A DNA stretch of 64,000 bases, from positions 310,001-374,000 of the forward strand of contig JAPOVV010000038.1 of the NCBI GenBank assembly GCA_026707945.1. Reading direction: 5' to 3'. Shown here one piece after another: positions 19,319 through 27,944 of this stretch. Every line of letters begins with the position of its first letter. Within the stretch, counting starts at the first letter, position 1. The notes under the pieces are model-generated. The model was not told the origin of the DNA and ran no database searches. It saw nothing but the letters and a program-made list of their open reading frames with translations. The translations under genes were made by a program, and so were the position numbers. This DNA comes from Gammaproteobacteria bacterium. GTDB taxonomy: Bacteria; Pseudomonadota; Gammaproteobacteria; Pseudomonadales; Azotimanducaceae.

Positions 19319-19543
19319 ATGGGCGAGCAAAAAGAAGTGGATTTTGAAAGTACGCTTGCAGAACTGGAGCGCGTTGTCGAAGGCCTGGAAAACGGTGAAC
19401 TCTCGCTAGCAGAGCAACTCAAAGCGTTTGAACGCGGCATGGAGCTCTCTGAACAGTGTAAGAAAATGCTTGATGAAGCGCGCCTTAAGGTGATTGAGTT
19501 AACGGACAACGACGATTCAACTGATACGGACGACGAGTCCTAG
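19319..19543 (+). CDS. xseB: Exodeoxyribonuclease VII small subunit
   Basis: XseB is the small helical subunit that assembles on XseA to form exonuclease VII, which degrades single-stranded DNA. The 74-residue protein carries the diagnostic DFESTLAELERVVEGLENGELSLAEQLKAFERGM pattern and ends in an acidic tail. As in E. coli it precedes ispA; xseA is not in the window. Confidence 0.95.
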   Translation: MGEQKEVDFESTLAELERVVEGLENGELSLAEQLKAFERGMELSEQCKKMLDEARLKVIELTDNDDSTDTDDES

Positions 19544-19588
19544 GCAACGAATACGTCACATTTTTAACTTCGCAAATTGACCGCACGG

Positions 19589-20479
19589 ATGAGCACAGAC
19601 GGTTTGCTTGACGAATTCGTCGCAGCGATCGAGACACGCTTAGACATCCTACTTCCAAACGCTTCGGAGCACTCTAAAGAACTCGTTGAGGGGATGCGTT
19701 ACGCGGTACTCAATGGTGGGAAGAGGTTGCGCGGTTCTTTAGTTTGCGCTACGTCCTACACTCTGTCAGGTTCTTACGAACGTGCCCTAAATAGTGCTTG
19801 TGCCCTTGAGTGCATGCACGCATATTCATTAGTCCACGATGATTTACCCGTAATGGACGACGCGGATCTACGGCGTGGACAACCGAGTTGCCACAAGGTG
19901 TTCGGACCAGCAATGGCAACATTAGTTGGCGATGCGCTTCAACCATTAGCGTTTAACCTCGTACTGAATAGCGACGACATACCTAGTGAAAAACGATTAG
20001 AGATCGCAAAAGTGCTTTCGAATGCTGCTGGTTGGCAGGGAATGGTGGGAGGGCAGGCCTGGGATATTCAACTGACTACCAACACCACGCTTTCAGTTGA
20101 GGAGTTGCGTCGCCTGCACGCGGCTAAGACTGGTGAGTTTTTCCTAGCCGCTGTCGAGATCGGACGCATCATTGGCGAAGAGCGCCAAGACGACGAAGTC
20201 ATAGCTGGGTTACGGAGGTTCGGGGAATATCTCGGCGAAGCGTTTCAAGTTGTAGACGATGTAATTGACTGTAGTCAGTCCAGCGATACCACCGGTAAGC
20301 CCGTAGGGCAGGACGCGCGACTTGGCAAGCAGACGTTTCCCGTGTTGTTAGGGATGAACGAAGCGACTTCCTACGCGCATGAACTGCTTGGGAATGCGCT
20401 AGGTGAACTGGAGCAGCTGCATTTTGCGGAATCGGTTCTAGCTGATGTCGCGAAACGCTGTGTAGAGCGAATTAACTAG
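19589..20479 (+). CDS. ispA: Farnesyl (polyprenyl) diphosphate synthase
   Basis: IspA condenses isopentenyl diphosphate with DMAPP and GPP to give farnesyl diphosphate for quinone and cell-wall carrier synthesis. GGKRLRGSLV, the first aspartate-rich motif DDLPVMDDADLRRG and the second motif DDVIDCSQSSDTTGKPVGQD are all present, with QAWDIQ and KTGEFF between them. ATG 19589 gives about 296 residues, normal for the family; an in-frame TTG at 19577 is possible. It sits behind xseB; dxs, the usual third gene, is missing here. Confidence 0.94.
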   Translation: MSTDGLLDEFVAAIETRLDILLPNASEHSKELVEGMRYAVLNGGKRLRGSLVCATSYTLSGSYERALNSACALECMHAYSLVHDDLPVMDDADLRRGQPSCHKVFGPAMATLVGDALQPLAFNLVLNSDDIPSEKRLEIAKVLSNAAGWQGMVGGQAWDIQLTTNTTLSVEELRRLHAAKTGEFFLAAVEIGRIIGEERQDDEVIAGLRRFGEYLGEAFQVVDDVIDCSQSSDTTGKPVGQDARLGKQTFPVLLGMNEATSYAHELLGNALGELEQLHFAESVLADVAKRCVERIN

Positions 20480-20494
20480 GTCCCGCGGAACGGT

Positions 20495-20773
20495 CTAGGG
20501 TAACTGTTCCCAATTACCGTTAACCGTCTCGGCCACTAGATCGAAATCCTGGTCGGGCACGAGCTGCCATTGACCCGAATCTTTGTCGAGACGAATTAGG
20601 TTTAGCGCGGCCAACCGGGCGAATTCGCCGTTGACATGCCAAATACCAAGGGGGTGGTCTCGAGAGCGCAGCAGTTCGATTACATCGCCAGGTCTAATGA
20701 GGTCGTTGCCGTTGGCGGCGATCTCGCAGAATGCTTGATAAATGATGCGCGTTTGACGTTGCGCTTCGCTCAA
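20495..20773 (-). CDS. Small hypothetical protein, winged-helix-like
   Basis: A 92-residue protein that I cannot assign to a named family. The pattern TRIIYQAFCEIAANGNDLIRPGDVIELLRS ... EFARLAALNLIRLDKDSGQWQLV has the helix spacing of a winged-helix domain, with the final strands expected of a wing. The start would be TTG 20773, with no convincing ribosome site. It is convergent with ispA, 16 bases apart. DNA binding is only inferred from the fold pattern. Confidence 0.55.
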   Translation of the reverse strand: MSEAQRQTRIIYQAFCEIAANGNDLIRPGDVIELLRSRDHPLGIWHVNGEFARLAALNLIRLDKDSGQWQLVPDQDFDLVAETVNGNWEQLP

Positions 20774-21120
20774 ATTGGACCCGTAGGGCGAGGTGGATAG
20801 AGTGCGCAGATTATAGATTTTGGATGCATTTTCTGACGAATTTCACACTGCAAGCGGGCTTTTATGTGACTCTAGTGTGAAGAGTAAGATCATTCGTCAC
20901 TTATCGCCGAGTAAAGGGGCTCAATCGCGTTCGGGAGGTTAATTGGAAATCAGGGCTTCAGTTGATTTGTGTAAAAAATCAAGTCTAGGCTTATCGCTAC
21001 TATTTAGACAATACGCGCAGGCACTGGCGACTCTGGCTAATCCAGTGATATCGCAGTTTACGTAGCAGGATTTTGGATTAATCGAAGATCTCGTCCGCGC
21101 TTGACGAGTCCAGCAAACAA
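20774..21120. promoter_or_regulatory. Divergent intergenic region before SulP gene
   Basis: A 347-base non-coding stretch between the divergent small gene and the SulP transporter. It contains an 8-bp perfect inverted repeat, TTCACACT at 20842-20849 and AGTGTGAA at 20874-20881, separated by 24 bases. This could be two half-sites of an operator. I see no RNA gene or open frame with a credible start. Confidence 0.35.
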
Positions 21121-22770
21121 ATGAACTACAACTTTCGCGTCTTTATCGGTGACGTATTTGGCGGGGTAACCGCTGCAGTCGTCATGTTGCCGGCTTCTCT
21201 TGCTTTCGGAATCGCCTCTGGTCTTGGCGCGGAAGCCGGTCTCTATGGCGCTGTCGGCGTCGGTCTTTTCGCAGCTATTTTTGGCGGTACGAGGACGCAA
21301 ATCTCAGGTCCTACCGGACCTATGGCGGTTGCAGTGGCGGTGATTGTCACGAGTCACGCGACGACGATCGTTGAAGCATTGACCATCGTTGCGATGAGTG
21401 GGTGTATCCAGGTCATTTTGGGTTTGACCCGGATCGGACGCTATATCGTCTACACACCACAAGCTGTTATTTCAGGGTTTATGTCCGGCATCGGCGTCAT
21501 CATCATCCTGATCCAGCTATTACCGCTTACCGGTATGCCTGCGATGGGGAGTCCGATCGAGTCGATTCAAACATTCATGCGATCGATTTTCGACTTGAAT
21601 TACAGTGCGCTCGCTCTGGCAGCGATTTCGTTCGCGATTGCTGCGGCGTGGCCTCGACGACTATCGACTTATCTCCCGGGGCCAGTTATTGCTTTGATCA
21701 TTGGGACGGCGCTTGGTATGTTATGGCTAACCGATGCGCCCACACTCGGCGAAGTACCGACCGGTATGCCGACGTTCGCTCTCACGGCGCCAACGACGGA
21801 TTTCGTTTTGGGCGCGATTGAACCCGCGTTCATCATCGCCTTGATTGGGTCTGTAGATAGCCTACTCGTTTCTCTAATTTCGGATTCGGTTACTGGTACG
21901 CGTCATAAGCCAAATAGAGAGCTAGTGGGGCAAGGACTTGGCAACATCGTCGCTGGCATGTTCGGTGGTATCGCGGGTGCGGGAAATACGCTAGGCACAC
22001 TGACGAATCTGCGAGCGGGAGGTACTTCGAGGGCGTCCGGTGCGATATACGGATTGCTCATGCTCCTGTTGGTGCTGGGATTAGGCGACTACTTATCGCC
22101 AATTCCGCTTGCTGTACTTGCAGGTATCTTGGTGAAGATTGGCATCGACATCATCGATTGGCGCAGTGTTCTAGGTGCGCACAAAATACCGAGAGGCTTT
22201 ATCGTTGTCATGATGACCACGATGGCGATTACAGTGTTCATCGACTTGGTGGTGGGAGTAACAGTCGGTCTTATTGCAGCGGGGATGGTGCACGCGCGTA
22301 AGTTAGAGTCCTTGGAACTCGACAACGTGGTTTCAGTTCCTCTGCTTGATCGGCAGTTCCTAGACCCTGACGACGAAGACCTCGATCAATTTGCCTCACG
22401 AGTTGGTTTAGTGGCATTACGTGGTGTGTTTACGGTTGCGTCGTCGCATCGATTGGTGAGCACGTTCAGCGTCGACATCAAAGAGCATGAAATCGTCATC
22501 TTCGATATGACGGAGACGATTCATGTAGATGACAGCTCGGCGTTGGTCATTGAACAATTGATGCAGGTTGCGACGGCTGAGAAAATAGAAGTCATCGTCG
22601 TCGGAATGTCTAACACGGTCGAGGACACGTTCGATGCGTTCGATGTGTTGCGAAATGTACCTGATGTTCGGAACGTACATACGCTCGATGAAGCGAGAGA
22701 GATTGCTCGTGAGTTGCTTGGCGAGATAAGCGACGGTGCTGATAAACAGAAATCTAGCGCGGTTACTTAA
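21121..22770 (+). CDS. SulP-family anion transporter with STAS domain
   Basis: This inner-membrane SLC26/SulP transporter has 549 residues. The membrane part begins DVFGGVTAAVVMLPASLAFGIASGLG, the family signature, with QISGPTGPMAV in TM3 and about 12-14 hydrophobic segments to residue 385. The cytosolic STAS domain follows (about 435-530) with VDDSSALVIEQL. Members carry sulfate, bicarbonate or other anions; the sequence alone does not decide. Sulfate is attractive because a sulfolipid operon starts 3.8 kb downstream, but that is inference. Confidence 0.9.
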   Translation: MNYNFRVFIGDVFGGVTAAVVMLPASLAFGIASGLGAEAGLYGAVGVGLFAAIFGGTRTQISGPTGPMAVAVAVIVTSHATTIVEALTIVAMSGCIQVILGLTRIGRYIVYTPQAVISGFMSGIGVIIILIQLLPLTGMPAMGSPIESIQTFMRSIFDLNYSALALAAISFAIAAAWPRRLSTYLPGPVIALIIGTALGMLWLTDAPTLGEVPTGMPTFALTAPTTDFVLGAIEPAFIIALIGSVDSLLVSLISDSVTGTRHKPNRELVGQGLGNIVAGMFGGIAGAGNTLGTLTNLRAGGTSRASGAIYGLLMLLLVLGLGDYLSPIPLAVLAGILVKIGIDIIDWRSVLGAHKIPRGFIVVMMTTMAITVFIDLVVGVTVGLIAAGMVHARKLESLELDNVVSVPLLDRQFLDPDDEDLDQFASRVGLVALRGVFTVASSHRLVSTFSVDIKEHEIVIFDMTETIHVDDSSALVIEQLMQVATAEKIEVIVVGMSNTVEDTFDAFDVLRNVPDVRNVHTLDEAREIARELLGEISDGADKQKSSAVT

Positions 22771-22945
22771 CGAAGGGCATTGGGTTGGACTGGCGGACGA
22801 AGCCCGACAAGGGATCACTGTATTAAAACCAGGCTTTTCAGATTCGAGACTCTAAGACGCACGTACGAATTAGTTGCAGCGGATTCGCCGAAACTTCGCT
22901 AAACTTCCTGCCCGACTTAGTTGAGGAATACAAGCATTTTCGATT

Positions 22946-23300
22946 GGGGGTGACTTGGCTTTGACGGAGATATCAAAGGCCGAGGTGCATGTCGAGAGGG
23001 TAGTGACTCTCGTAAATCAAACGCTGCATTTTTAATAGTTGCCAACGACGACAACTACGCTCTAGCGGCTTAAGACCGTTAGTTCCGGTCAGTTGAGTGC
23101 CCTTGTAGATTGGCCGGAATCGTTTTAAGGGATCGCGATAGGAGAGTGTTCCTAATTCGATCGTTAAAACTCTAGGAACTCGCTTGTTTGCATCCTGCTC
23201 GTCGGGTCGCGAATAAGTTAAATCAATAGACGCAGCTAAACATGTAGAACCAGAGTTGGAGAATCGACGGACGCGGGTTCGAACCCCGCCACCTCCACCA
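22946..23300 (+). ncRNA. ssrA: Transfer-messenger RNA (tmRNA)
   Basis: tmRNA rescues stalled ribosomes together with SmpB. The acceptor GGGGGTG at the 5' end pairs with CACCTCC before the encoded ACCA. The T-arm GGACGCGGGTTCGAACCCCGCC and a TTGACGGAGAT D-like region are present. The tag frame at 23041-23073 encodes ANDDNYALAA followed by TAA, after the usual TTAATAGTT resume context. The length of 355 nt and the one-piece arrangement are typical. smpB is 15 kb away on the minus strand. Confidence 0.97.
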
Positions 23301-23397
23301 TTTTTGCTCGGTGCCACACCGGAGACACGCTTTACACGGTTGCCGGTATTGCGACTTTATCTTCCAAATTTATATCGCCGAGACTGACGAGCGCCAC

Positions 23398-24855
23398 ATG
23401 CGAATAAATAACGGCGGTCCAGCCTTCAGCCTTGACTCTATTGTTCTCTTCCCATTCGACGTCCACAGCATTCCGTTTCAGCACGGCGTTGAGCTGAACC
23501 TCGTAAGCAAGCAGAGCGGTCACGGAAATAAACCGGTATTACCTCTAGGCGAGAAGGGAGCCCACGATAGTCTGTGGATCGCATACTACGGTACCGTCCT
23601 CAGGATTGATGATGAGTTGTGGATGTGGTATTTGGGCCAAGGACCCTATGAGCACTGGCATCAGCGCGTCTGCATTGCAAAAAGCAACGACGGCCATATT
23701 TGGGAGAAACCAGACCTTGGATTGGTCGATTTTCAAGGCAGCAAGAACAACAACTTGGTAGACATGGGCGAGGATATACACGTTCAAGCGTGCGTGATAT
23801 TTCACGATTCCGACGACCCGGATACGGACAAGCGATTCAAGATGGCGTTCGCGTCGCGCAAACATGCGGGGCGTGTCGGTGTCGCCTACAGCGCTGACGG
23901 TCTCGTATGGCAAGAGTCCCCTAACAACCCGGTGGCGGGTTGGCTCGAAATGGCAGGAGGTACCAAGGTCGACGGGTGCTACTACTTGACGGGTCAAGGT
24001 GGAAAACACGCGTTAGGAGGCCGACAGTTGGTCACGTGTGCGTCGTACGATTTTGAACACTGGACTGAGTCCACGTGCTTAGGTCTGAGACGTAGCAATA
24101 TCTCTCCGAAGTCAGCAGTAGCGGGTAAGAACTCAGGCGAACAAGTGCACCTTGGAGCCGCGTTGTGGAACCGTGGCAATGTCATCCTTGGTTTTTACGG
24201 CAAATGGGATGGTCACCCGTCAAACGACCGCCGAATGGTGACGATGGACTTGGGTTTCGCAGTCAGCAACGATGCTCTGCATTACCACGAACCGATTCCT
24301 GACTTTCCGATTGTTTCGGCTGCCGAAGACAGCTGGGGATTGAAACGCAAAGAGTCGCTCACGCTCAATTTCCCTGCGCTCATTCAAGGTCAGGGTTTCG
24401 AGAACATAGGTGAAGAAACATTGTTCTGGTACGCGCCATGGCCGGAGGAGGCAAGCGATGGGGTGCGCGTTGCCAGTTGGGCTCGTGATCGGTTAGGTTA
24501 CTTCAGTCCGTATGCAAGTGGCATTTGGGTGCGTGCCGGTAGAGCGGACTCACACGTTGTCTCTGCGCCAATTGACCTTGAAGGTAGTGCAACACGTCTC
24601 GCAGTGAACGTCGATGGCATCAACGAACACAGCGCTGTCTCCGTCGAGATTCAAGACCAATCGTTTCGTCCCATTCCTGGCTACGAGCGCGGTTCGTGCT
24701 GCGGTCCGTCTGAGTCCGGCCTGAACCAGCCGATTACGTGGGGGAATCATCGTGTCATTGAAGACGTGACGGGTCAAATCCGGATTCGAGTTGACTTTTC
24801 CGGTATCCGTCCAGAGGACGTGCGACTATATGCGGTATATCTTGACAGCGCGTGA
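23398..24855 (+). CDS. Five-bladed beta-propeller glycosidase-like protein
   Basis: The 485-residue protein has the repeated blade pattern of GH43/GH32-type propellers: DSLWIAYYGTVLRIDDELWMWYLGQG, SNDGHIWEKPDLG, RFKMAFASRKHAGRVGVAYSADGLVWQ and NDALHYHEPIPDFPI. A C-terminal beta-sandwich of about 95 residues follows residue 390. No signal peptide is seen, so it is probably cytosolic. I cannot assign the catalytic acids or the substrate. ATG 23398 is the first credible start; the same frame is open back to 23311 but that runs into the tmRNA 3' flank. It lies 98 bases upstream of sqdB in the same direction. Confidence 0.75.
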   Translation: MRINNGGPAFSLDSIVLFPFDVHSIPFQHGVELNLVSKQSGHGNKPVLPLGEKGAHDSLWIAYYGTVLRIDDELWMWYLGQGPYEHWHQRVCIAKSNDGHIWEKPDLGLVDFQGSKNNNLVDMGEDIHVQACVIFHDSDDPDTDKRFKMAFASRKHAGRVGVAYSADGLVWQESPNNPVAGWLEMAGGTKVDGCYYLTGQGGKHALGGRQLVTCASYDFEHWTESTCLGLRRSNISPKSAVAGKNSGEQVHLGAALWNRGNVILGFYGKWDGHPSNDRRMVTMDLGFAVSNDALHYHEPIPDFPIVSAAEDSWGLKRKESLTLNFPALIQGQGFENIGEETLFWYAPWPEEASDGVRVASWARDRLGYFSPYASGIWVRAGRADSHVVSAPIDLEGSATRLAVNVDGINEHSAVSVEIQDQSFRPIPGYERGSCCGPSESGLNQPITWGNHRVIEDVTGQIRIRVDFSGIRPEDVRLYAVYLDSA

Positions 24856-24953
24856 TAGGCCAGTTTTTCAATTAGTTTCAGCGCGTTACAGACGTAATAA
24901 ATCGGTCAATTGCTCGTTTACAATGACTTTTCATATTAGTTTTGAGTAAATAG

Positions 24954-26174
24954 ATGCGCATCGGCGTTTTTGGAGGCGATGGCTTTATCGGGTGGCCAGC
25001 AAGCCTCCATCTGGCGAATCGAGGTCATGATGTCGCGATCGTTGACAACCTGAGTCGACGCCAGATCGATCTTGAACTGGGTGTTCAATCGCTGACACCA
25101 ATCGAGTCAATTCAGGAACGAATCAAGATTTGGGAGCGCATCTCTAATCGTCGAATTCAGTTCGAGCAATTAGATCTCGCGAATGAATTTGAACGCGTCA
25201 AGCTGTGGTTTGAAGATTTTCAACCCGATTGTGTCATCCACCTTGCACAACAAAGGGCAGCGCCGTATTCAATGAAGTCGGATCGCCACAAGGCGTATAC
25301 CGTCAACAACAATGTGAATGCAACCCACAATCTGCTGAACGCGATTGTCGAACTTGAACTGGATGTACATCTCGTTCATTTAGGCACCATGGGCGTCTAT
25401 GGGTATAGCGATATTGGGGCGACGATTCCCGAAGGTTATCTCCCGGTACAGATCGCGAACGACGACGGCTCGCTACATACGCAAGAAATTCTGTATCCGG
25501 CGAATCCAGGCAGTATTTATCACATGACGAAGTGCTTGGATCAACTCATGTTGGCGTTCTATGCGAAGAACGATCAATTGCGGCTGACGGATTTGCATCA
25601 AGGGATCGTTTGGGGGACGCAAACAGCGGAGACGAAGCGACACCCGAGTTTGATAAATCGATTTGACTACGACGGCGACTATGGAACCGTTCTGAATCGA
25701 TTCTTGATTGAAGCTGCTATTGATTACCCTCTGACAGTACACGGCACCGGCGGTCAAACGAGAGCGTTCATTCACATCCAGGATTCAGTGCGTTGCATCG
25801 AATTGGCTGTCACGAATCCACCTAAACGTGGTGATCGCACCAAGATATTCAATCAGATGACTGAAACCCACCGCATCAGAGATCTTGCAGAACTCGTCTC
25901 AGAATTGAGTGGCGTACCAATTGAATATCAGACCAATCCGCGTCGAGAGGCAGACGAGAATGACCTTCGCGTTTCGAATGAAACGTTTCTAGACCTCGGA
26001 TTGAATCCAATTACGCTTGATGAAGGTCTCCTCGACGAGTTGGTTGAAATTGCTCGGAAGTACAAATCTCGCATCGACCGCTCGAGGATTCCGGCACAGT
26101 CCGCGTGGACCAAGGAAATTGGTACGAAACTAACCAATATCGAGACGATCGAACAGGTTCGCAAACGCGCCTGA
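24954..26174 (+). CDS. sqdB: UDP-sulfoquinovose synthase
   Basis: SqdB/SQD1 makes UDP-sulfoquinovose from UDP-glucose and sulfite, the head-group donor of the sulfolipid SQDG. The 406-residue extended SDR enzyme shows the NAD loop GGDGFIGW at residues 7-14, DNLSRRQIDLELGVQSLTPI, HLAQQRAAPYSM and GTMGVYG with Thr145. The YHMTK catalytic pair is Tyr189 and Lys193, followed by DLHQGIVWGTQT and LTVHGTGGQTRAFIHIQD. These segments are closely related to plant SQD1 and bacterial SqdB. It is the first gene of an sqdB-sqdD-sqdC operon. Confidence 0.93.
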   Translation: MRIGVFGGDGFIGWPASLHLANRGHDVAIVDNLSRRQIDLELGVQSLTPIESIQERIKIWERISNRRIQFEQLDLANEFERVKLWFEDFQPDCVIHLAQQRAAPYSMKSDRHKAYTVNNNVNATHNLLNAIVELELDVHLVHLGTMGVYGYSDIGATIPEGYLPVQIANDDGSLHTQEILYPANPGSIYHMTKCLDQLMLAFYAKNDQLRLTDLHQGIVWGTQTAETKRHPSLINRFDYDGDYGTVLNRFLIEAAIDYPLTVHGTGGQTRAFIHIQDSVRCIELAVTNPPKRGDRTKIFNQMTETHRIRDLAELVSELSGVPIEYQTNPRREADENDLRVSNETFLDLGLNPITLDEGLLDELVEIARKYKSRIDRSRIPAQSAWTKEIGTKLTNIETIEQVRKRA

Positions 26175-26205
26175 TCGTTTCCGTACTTCCTTTCTTGTTT
26201 AGCTA

Positions 26206-27006
26206 GTGGTGAACGCAGCGTATGTCACGCTCGTCACCAATGACGACTACGCTCTGGGCGCTCTTGCGTTAGCACGATCGCTTAAGCGCGTTGATTCGGA
26301 TCACGCGTTAGTCGTGATGACGACGCGGACAGACATAACACTTGACCCGTTAGTCGCAGAGGGTTGCGAAGTCGTAACGGTTGAAAGACTCCCGTGTTCA
26401 AATGAGTTCAATGAACGACATACGCGCGAACGTCAGCACTCAAGCGCACCGTTTACGAAAGGCAACAAGCCGACGTTTCATGATCCGCTCGATAACTTTT
26501 GTAAGTTGCGCCTTTGGGAACTAGAGCAGTTTGAACGTGTGGTGTTCATTGACGCGGACGCGATTGTCGTTCGCGACATACGCAAGCTCTTTGGGTACCC
26601 CGAATTCGCGGCAGCCCCCAATCTCTACGAGACCTTGGCGGATATGCATCGCTTGAATTCGGGTGTATTTGTCGCCGAACCGTCAAAACGAACGTTTGCC
26701 GACATGCTGATGCGACTGGATCAACCTGATGTATTCTGGCGGCGGACCGATCAAACCTTTCTCGAGTCGTACTTTCCCGACTGGCATGGCCTGCCGTATA
26801 CCTACAACGCACTTCAGTACATCTATTTCAATTTGCCACCACTTTGGCATTGGCCAGCCATTCATGTGGTTCACTACCAGTATGAGAAACCTTGGGAGGA
26901 CGATCACCCAAAACGTGATCAACTCAAGCCGTTGATTGATTTGTGGTACGCGGCGTTGGAAGGACGTGACCTCCCCGAAGAATTGCCATCACAGGCGAAT
27001 AGCTGA
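26206..27006 (+). CDS. sqdD: GT8-family glycosyltransferase, SqdD-like
   Basis: A 266-residue glycogenin-type GT8 glycosyltransferase: AAYVTLVTNDDYALGALALARSL at the N-terminus, NFCKLRLWEL, the metal-binding DAD motif at residues 116-118 in VVFIDADAIVV, LNSGVFV and DQTFLESYF. In Rhodobacter sphaeroides SqdD is the GT8-like protein between sqdB and sqdC and is proposed to transfer sulfoquinovose. The position 31 bases after sqdB supports that assignment; the acceptor here is inferred. GTG 26206 is the start, with GTG 26209 equally possible. Confidence 0.85.
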   Translation: MVNAAYVTLVTNDDYALGALALARSLKRVDSDHALVVMTTRTDITLDPLVAEGCEVVTVERLPCSNEFNERHTRERQHSSAPFTKGNKPTFHDPLDNFCKLRLWELEQFERVVFIDADAIVVRDIRKLFGYPEFAAAPNLYETLADMHRLNSGVFVAEPSKRTFADMLMRLDQPDVFWRRTDQTFLESYFPDWHGLPYTYNALQYIYFNLPPLWHWPAIHVVHYQYEKPWEDDHPKRDQLKPLIDLWYAALEGRDLPEELPSQANS

Positions 27007-27019
27007 TTCGAGACAGTCG

Positions 27020-27940
27020 ATGCGCATAGCGGTCACTGGCGCCACCGGGCTGGTGGGGGAGTTCCTAATCCCTCGCCTTCTGGAAGACGATCACGTGGTC
27101 CACGCGCTTTGGCGTAGTGAGAAGCGTTGGGCTGAGACATTTGAACCAAACAAGCGTCTTCGTTGGTTTCAGGGCGATTTGATGGATATGAGATCTCTTG
27201 AAACGCTCGTAGTGGACTGCGACGCGGTAGTTCATGCTGCACTCGAACATCAACCCGGTAGATATCGAGGTGGAGAGGGGGATGACCCGACACGTTTTAA
27301 GTTGGTGAACCTAAAGCAGACCGAGGCGTTGCTAAAGATGCTGCAAAGTACGCAGGTCACGCGCACGGTGTTTATTTCAAGCCGAGCCGTATTCGACGGT
27401 CGTGGTAAAAGTAACGCGAGTCTTCCGGATTCGACACCAACGAAACCAGTATCGCTCTACGGCGAGATTAAGGCACGGACAGAAGCGCTCGGTGACGCTT
27501 TATCGAATATCGGCTTCTGCACGTTGCGCCCGACCGGAATCTACGGTGCGACGCGCCGTCCACAAGACAACAAGTGGTCAGAACTCATTTCGCACGTGAG
27601 CGACGGCGATGGTTTGAGCCGAGAGTATTCGAATCAGCTTCGGACCGAGGTACACGGCGACGATGTCGCATCAGCGATTCTGTTACTGCTCACTGCACCA
27701 GTTGCTACAGTCGAGCATCGACATTTCAATTGCTCGGATATTGCAGTGAGCCAAGCACAGCTGGTTGATTTGATGCGTCAGATCAAGGATGGGCACACGG
27801 TTGATCTTGAGTCTTTGCCAACGGGCACACCGCCCACCAATCCGATGTTATGTGACGGATTGCTTGGATTAGGTTGGAAGCCGGGCGGTATGGCGAAGCT
27901 CGTGGCCGCGCTGCGGCAAATGCTTGTCGCGCCAATCTAG
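27020..27940 (+). CDS. sqdC: NAD-dependent epimerase/reductase, SqdC-like
   Basis: A 306-residue extended SDR protein with GATGLVGEFLIPRL near residues 7-20, FQGDLMD, VVHAALEHQP, FISSRAVFDG and the YGEIKA catalytic motif. The gene order, 13 bases after sqdD, matches the R. sphaeroides sqdBDC operon. There SqdC is a reductase-like protein whose loss causes accumulation of sulfoquinovosyl-dihydroxyacetone. SqdC assignment rests mostly on context, because the family is broad. The start ATG 27020 begins MRIAVTGATG. The fourth R. sphaeroides gene, sqdA, is not in the window. Confidence 0.75.
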   Translation: MRIAVTGATGLVGEFLIPRLLEDDHVVHALWRSEKRWAETFEPNKRLRWFQGDLMDMRSLETLVVDCDAVVHAALEHQPGRYRGGEGDDPTRFKLVNLKQTEALLKMLQSTQVTRTVFISSRAVFDGRGKSNASLPDSTPTKPVSLYGEIKARTEALGDALSNIGFCTLRPTGIYGATRRPQDNKWSELISHVSDGDGLSREYSNQLRTEVHGDDVASAILLLLTAPVATVEHRHFNCSDIAVSQAQLVDLMRQIKDGHTVDLESLPTGTPPTNPMLCDGLLGLGWKPGGMAKLVAALRQMLVAPI

Positions 27941-27944
27941 TGCG

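Noticed and set aside
23311..23397. N-terminal extension of the propeller gene
   Set aside because: The extra 29 codons start 10 bases after the tmRNA end and have no conserved features; ATG 23398 is a better start.
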